Origin: Clostridiales bacterium
GTDB lineage: Bacteria > Bacillota > Clostridia > Oscillospirales > Oscillospiraceae
DNA length: 64,000 nt
Assembly: GCA_029265405.1 (NCBI GenBank)
Contig: JAJUJI010000005.1
Span: forward strand, 121,309-185,308
Direction: 5' to 3'
Position 1 is the first letter of the stretch; each line of letters begins with the position of its first letter. This document shows positions 60,297 to 64,000 of the stretch, one piece after another. The notes beneath the pieces are model-generated. The model was not told the DNA's origin. It saw only the letters and a list, made by a program, of their open reading frames with translations, and did no database searches. A program made the position numbers and the translations under genes.

Positions 60297-61348
60297 GCTT
60301 ATTCACCGGCAAAACCCTCCTAATAACCGGCGGCACCGGCTCTTTCGGCAACGCCGTGCTAAACCGCTTTTTACATACCGGCATAGCCGAAATCCGCATC
60401 TTTTCCCGCGACGAGAAAAAGCAGGACGACATGCGCCACGAATTCCAGGCTAAAATGCCGGAGGTTGCGGACAAAATCAAATTTTATATCGGCGACGTGC
60501 GCGACCCGGCCTCGGTTAAAAACGCGATGCACGGCGTCGATTACATATTCCACGCCGCCGCGCTCAAGCAGGTGCCCTCCTGCGAGTTTTTCCCGCTCGA
60601 GGCCGTCAAGACCAACGTCCTCGGCACCGACAACGTGCTGACGGCCGCCATTGAGGCGGGCGTTAAAGCTGTCATCTGCCTTTCCACCGACAAGGCCGCC
60701 TATCCGGTAAACGCGATGGGGACAAGCAAGGCCATGATGGAAAAAGTCGTAGTCGCAAAGTCGCGCACCGTCATCCCCGACAGGACGAGGATTTGCTGCA
60801 CGCGCTACGGAAACGTGCTATGCTCGCGCGGCAGCGTCGTCCCGCTGTGGATCGAGCAGATTAAGGCGGGCAAGCCGATAACGATAACCGACCCGAAAAT
60901 GACGCGCTTCATTATGTCGCTTGACGAGGCCCTGGATCTTGTTCTATTTGCCTTTGAAAACGGCGGGCAGGGCGACATACTCGTCCAAAAGGCTCCGGCC
61001 TGCACCATAGAGACTCTCGCCCGTGCGGTTTTGGAACTGTTCGATCCGGACGGAAAAATTGAGATAAAAACGATAGGCATACGCCACGGCGAGAAGCTGT
61101 ATGAAACGCTGCTCACAAACGAGGAATGCGCCAACGCCATTGACATGGGCGCGTTTTACCGCGTGCCCTGCGACAAGCGCGACCTCAACTACGACAAATA
61201 TTTTACCGAGGGCGACAGAGAGCGCGCGATGCTCAAGGAATTCAATTCCAACAATACCCTGCTGCTGGATGTAGAGCAGGTCAAGGCCAAGCTGCTTGCG
61301 CTTCAGTTTATTCGCCAAGAGCTTGCCGGAATGGGGAGAAAACCATGA
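60293..61348 (+). CDS. capE: UDP-N-acetylglucosamine 4,6-dehydratase/5-epimerase (CapE type)
   Basis: 351 residues of the short-chain dehydrogenase family. The NAD motif LLITGGTGSFGNAVLNRFL is at the N-terminus, and the catalytic region CLSTDKAAYPVNAMGTSKAM uses Met-Lys in place of Tyr-Lys, as in CapE/FlaA1/PseB. It makes UDP-2-acetamido-2,6-dideoxy-beta-L-arabino-4-hexulose. With the next two genes it forms the CapE-CapF-CapG route to UDP-N-acetyl-L-fucosamine. GGAGAG lies before the ATG. The sharp return to GC-rich composition begins here. Confidence 0.92.
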   Translation: MSLFTGKTLLITGGTGSFGNAVLNRFLHTGIAEIRIFSRDEKKQDDMRHEFQAKMPEVADKIKFYIGDVRDPASVKNAMHGVDYIFHAAALKQVPSCEFFPLEAVKTNVLGTDNVLTAAIEAGVKAVICLSTDKAAYPVNAMGTSKAMMEKVVVAKSRTVIPDRTRICCTRYGNVLCSRGSVVPLWIEQIKAGKPITITDPKMTRFIMSLDEALDLVLFAFENGGQGDILVQKAPACTIETLARAVLELFDPDGKIEIKTIGIRHGEKLYETLLTNEECANAIDMGAFYRVPCDKRDLNYDKYFTEGDRERAMLKEFNSNNTLLLDVEQVKAKLLALQFIRQELAGMGRKP

Positions 61349-62487
61349 ATGTGCTAATAACAGGCGCAAAAGGCTTTATAGGAAGGAACCTTGCCGCCTG
61401 CCTTAAAAACATCAGGGACGGCAAGGATATCGGCTCCGGCTTGAGCGCCGACATTACGATTTTTGAATACGACATAGACACCGAACCCGGGCTGCTGGAC
61501 GAGTATTGCACCCGGGCTGATTTTGTATTCAATTTAGCCGGGGTCAACCGCCCAAAAGACGAGTCGGAGTTCATGTCCGGCAATTTCGGCTTCGCTTCGC
61601 TGCTGCTTGACACTCTCAAAAGACATGGGAACGCCTGCCCCATTATGCTCTCCTCCTCGACACAGGCCGAGCTTGACAATCCGTATGGGAGGTCAAAAAA
61701 GGCGGGGGAAGAGCTGTTTTTCCGTTATGCAAGCGAAACCGGCTCAAAGGTCCTCGTCTACCGCTTTCCGAACGTGTTCGGCAAATGGTGCCGCCCAAAC
61801 TACAATAGCGCGGTGGCCACCTTTTGCCACAACATAGCACGCGATTTGCCTATCACGGTAAACGACCGTGACGCGGTTTTAAGACTGGCATATATAGACG
61901 ATGTTACAGCGGAGCTAATACGCGCGCTTAAGGGCGAGGAAACCCGCGCAGGGCGCTTTTGCGAGGTTCCGATAACACATACGGTAAGGCTCGGCGAAAT
62001 TGTAGATATGCTCTATTTCTTCAAAAAGTGCCGGGAAACGAGAGAAGTGCCGGATTTGGAAAACGCTTTTGTAAGGAAGCTGTACGCTACATATCTCTCT
62101 AATTTGCCCGGGGACAGATTCAGCTATCCGCTCCGGATGAATGCCGACCAGAGGGGTAGCTTCACAGAGATGATACGCACTCCCGACAGGGGGCAGTTTA
62201 GCGTAAATATATCCAAGCCCGGAATTGTCAAGGGCAACCACTGGCACCATACTAAGAACGAAAAATTTCTTGTAGTCAGCGGAAAGGGAATAATACGCTT
62301 CCGCAGCGTGTACAACACCGAAATTTATGAGTATAATGTTTCCGGCGAAAAGCTTGAAGTCGTTGATATACCGCCCGGGTATACGCATAACATTGAAAAT
62401 ATAGGGACTTCGGATATGGTAACGCTAATGTGGGCCAGCGAACCCTTCAATCCGGACAGGCCTGACACATATTATCTGGAGGTTTAA
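61345..62487 (+). CDS. capF: UDP-2-acetamido-2,6-dideoxy-hexulose reductase/epimerase with cupin (CapF type)
   Basis: 380 residues in two parts. A reductase domain (about 1-250) has MNVLITGAKGFIGRNLAACL and SSSTQAELDNPYGRSKKAGE. A C-terminal cupin (about 255-380) has KPGIVKGNHWHHTKNEKFLV metal ligands and IPPGYTHNIENIG. This two-domain layout is specific for CapF/WbjC/FnlB, which epimerises at C3 in the cupin and reduces C4 in the other domain. It overlaps capE by 4 bases. Confidence 0.94.
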   Translation: MNVLITGAKGFIGRNLAACLKNIRDGKDIGSGLSADITIFEYDIDTEPGLLDEYCTRADFVFNLAGVNRPKDESEFMSGNFGFASLLLDTLKRHGNACPIMLSSSTQAELDNPYGRSKKAGEELFFRYASETGSKVLVYRFPNVFGKWCRPNYNSAVATFCHNIARDLPITVNDRDAVLRLAYIDDVTAELIRALKGEETRAGRFCEVPITHTVRLGEIVDMLYFFKKCRETREVPDLENAFVRKLYATYLSNLPGDRFSYPLRMNADQRGSFTEMIRTPDRGQFSVNISKPGIVKGNHWHHTKNEKFLVVSGKGIIRFRSVYNTEIYEYNVSGEKLEVVDIPPGYTHNIENIGTSDMVTLMWASEPFNPDRPDTYYLEV

Positions 62488-62489
62488 GG

Positions 62490-63632
62490 ATGCCAAAGCT
62501 TAAGCTTATGACGATTGTCGGCACAAGGCCGGAGATCATTCGCCTATCCGAAACCATAAAGAAATGCGACAGGTATTTCGAGCACACCCTGGTCCACACG
62601 GGGCAGAACTATGACTACGAGCTCAACCGGATCTTTTTCGAGGATCTGGAGCTTCGGGAGCCGGACTATTATCTTGCGGTAGCCGGCTCGGATTTGGGAG
62701 AAACTATAGGGAATATCATATCGAAATCCTACAGGCTCATGGCGGAGCTGAAGCCCGACGCGCTGCTGATATTGGGCGATACGAATTCCTGCCTTTCGGC
62801 GATTTCCGCCAAAAGGCTGCATATACCCATATTCCATATGGAAGCGGGCAACCGCTGCTTCGACGAGCGCCTGCCGGAGGAAACCAACCGCCGCATAGTG
62901 GACCACATCGCCGACGTGAACCTCTGCTACAGCGAGCACGCCCGCCGCTATCTCAACGCCGAAGGAACGGCTAAGGAGCGCACCTACGTCACGGGCTCCC
63001 CTATGGCCGAGGTATTATCCGCGAACCTTGATAAAATTAAGCGCAGCCGTGTGCTTGAGCGTCTGGGGCTCGAAAAAGGCAGGTACCTGCTGCTCTCCGC
63101 CCACCGTGAGGAAAACATAGACGATGAGGCCAGCTTCCTCGGCCTCATGAATTCGGTCAACGCCCTGGCCGAAAAGTACGATATGCCGATTTTTTACTCC
63201 TGCCATCCGCGGAGCGCGAAATTCATCGAGCGGCGCGGCTTTTCCTTCGACGGGCGCGTTATAAAAAGCAAGCCCCTCGGCTTCCACGACTACACCAATT
63301 TGCAGATGAACGCTTTTGCCGTAGTTTCCGACAGCGGAACCTTGCCGGAGGAGAGCAGCTTTTTTTTGTCGGTTGGACATCCTTTCCCTGCTGTCTGCAT
63401 AAGGACAAGCACGGAAAGACCGGAGGCGCTGGACAAGGGCAACTTCATTATCGCCGGGATAACCGTCGAGCAGGTTCTGCAGGCGGTGGAGACGGCGGTG
63501 GAGATGAATAAAAACGGCGACTTTGGGGTTCCGGTGCCGGACTATACGGACGGAAACGTGAGCTGTAAGGTTGTTAAAATTATTCAATCTTATACCGGGA
63601 TTGTCGATCGTATGGTGTGGCGAAAGTATTAA
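62490..63632 (+). CDS. capG: UDP-N-acetylglucosamine 2-epimerase family enzyme (CapG type)
   Basis: 380 residues, GT-B fold non-hydrolysing 2-epimerase. The start LKLMTIVGTRPEIIRLSETI, VHTGQNYDYELNRIFF, FHMEAGNRCFDERLPEETNR and SDSGTLPEESSFF are diagnostic for the CapG/WbjD/FnlC group. It completes UDP-L-FucNAc from the CapF product by C2 epimerisation. Plain WecB (ManNAc) is less likely given the order capE-capF-capG. It is two bases after capF; the IS element follows 65 bp on. Confidence 0.93.
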   Translation: MPKLKLMTIVGTRPEIIRLSETIKKCDRYFEHTLVHTGQNYDYELNRIFFEDLELREPDYYLAVAGSDLGETIGNIISKSYRLMAELKPDALLILGDTNSCLSAISAKRLHIPIFHMEAGNRCFDERLPEETNRRIVDHIADVNLCYSEHARRYLNAEGTAKERTYVTGSPMAEVLSANLDKIKRSRVLERLGLEKGRYLLLSAHREENIDDEASFLGLMNSVNALAEKYDMPIFYSCHPRSAKFIERRGFSFDGRVIKSKPLGFHDYTNLQMNAFAVVSDSGTLPEESSFFLSVGHPFPAVCIRTSTERPEALDKGNFIIAGITVEQVLQAVETAVEMNKNGDFGVPVPDYTDGNVSCKVVKIIQSYTGIVDRMVWRKY

Positions 63633-63639
63633 TAGAGGC

Positions 63640-64000
63640 TGAATAATCATCCGTGTAAATGGGTATAATCTCCATAAAATGAATTGGGGGTTACGAAATG
63701 AAAAAGTCAAAGAACATTCTCACGGACAAGGAAATGGAACTAGTTAGCCTGCTGATGCAGGACTGCAAGAGCACAAACGACATTCAGGCAAAGCTTAAGC
63801 GCCTTTTCGCGGGAACAATCGAGCAAATGCTTGAGGCCGAGATGGATGAGCATTTAGGGTACGAAAAGCACAGCAACGCGGGCGACAACAGCGGCAACTC
63901 ACGCAACGGCTATAACCGCAAAACCATCATCAGCGAGTACGGAGAAAGCGAGATAGCGGTACCGCGCGACCGAAACGGCGAATTTGAGCCAAAAGTCATC
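63640..64000 (+). mobile_element. IS256-family insertion sequence, left end (runs out of window)
   Basis: The transposase gene starts at 63698 and is complete to the window edge. The left terminal inverted repeat is probably within CATCCGTGTAAATGGG (63649-63664), a pattern (CGTGTAAA) seen at IS256-type ends. The right end and target duplication lie outside, so the boundary is approximate. Confidence 0.7.
63698..64000 (+). CDS. IS256-family transposase, N-terminal 101 residues
   Basis: The open frame continues through the last base. KRLFAGTIEQMLEAEMDEHL, GYEKHSNAGDN and NSRNGYNRKTI with the later VPRDRNGEFEPKVI are the hallmark N-terminal blocks of IS256/Mutator transposases. The DDE catalytic core would lie beyond the edge. 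A GGGGG stretch lies about seven bases before the ATG. It sits directly after the polysaccharide locus, a typical place for elements that drive locus exchange. Confidence 0.95.
   Translation, partial: MKKSKNILTDKEMELVSLLMQDCKSTNDIQAKLKRLFAGTIEQMLEAEMDEHLGYEKHSNAGDNSGNSRNGYNRKTIISEYGESEIAVPRDRNGEFEPKVI

Overview
The window is a piece of a chromosome from a member of the Firmicutes, most likely the class Clostridia. Supporting signs are the tepA-ftsK/spoIIIE pairing, an SLH-domain surface protein, consensus sigma-A promoters with 16-17 bp spacers, strong AGGAGG-type ribosome binding sites, a HemA protein carrying a precorrin-2 dehydrogenase tail, and a complete cbiMNQO cobalt importer behind a cobalamin riboswitch. 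The chromosomal backbone is GC-rich but uses many ATA and AGG codons. The species cannot be fixed from the sequence alone.

Layout. 1-5 kb: the 3' end of a SNF2-family helicase gene, two divergent LysR regulators around a perfect palindrome, an FAD oxidoreductase and an ECF-transporter S component. 5-9 kb: a sulfur amino-acid cluster (metY, an Rrf2 regulator, cysK, metA) whose parts fit the O-acetylhomoserine direct-sulfhydrylation route. 9-22.5 kb: leftward housekeeping genes (ftsK, uppP, tepA, an M18 aminopeptidase, a diaminobutyrate-type aminotransferase, coaE, tsaC, prfA, an ABC-F protein, upp, tsaB, tsaE). 22.5-28.1 kb: an accessory patch with a helix-turn-helix protein, a 1186-residue SLH/Ig-like/beta-helix surface protein and eroded mobile-element genes. 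28.2-31.3 kb: tmRNA, a cyclophilin, smpB, two tRNA-Leu genes, a soluble histidine-kinase-like ATPase and a 71-codon small gene.

31.7-42.3 kb is one leftward tetrapyrrole operon: cobalamin riboswitch, cbiM-cbiN-cbiQ-cbiO, cbiL, hemA fused to a precorrin-2 dehydrogenase, hemC, a cobA-hemD fusion, hemB, hemL and cbiX. It runs from glutamyl-tRNA to uroporphyrinogen III and on to precorrin-3A-type intermediates plus cobalt or iron insertion. No gene of the protohaem branch is present, so the operon looks built for cobalamin and sirohaem.

42.7-64 kb is an integration site and polysaccharide island. A tRNA-Arg gene is followed by a multiply frameshifted tyrosine integrase. Next comes a Wzx/Wzy-type surface-polysaccharide locus whose centre (about 46.6-60.3 kb) is markedly AT-rich and whose right end, a UDP-N-acetyl-L-fucosamine gene set, is GC-rich again. 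The locus opens with an unusual gene that joins a catalytically degraded tyrosine-recombinase domain to a NeuD/PglD-type acyltransferase, with base composition changing at the joint. The first codons of a lost PglE-like aminotransferase follow it. The window ends inside an IS256-family transposase.

The strongest candidates for something undescribed are the recombinase-acyltransferase fusion, the non-canonical start of tsaB, and the wide gene set placed under the cobalamin riboswitch.
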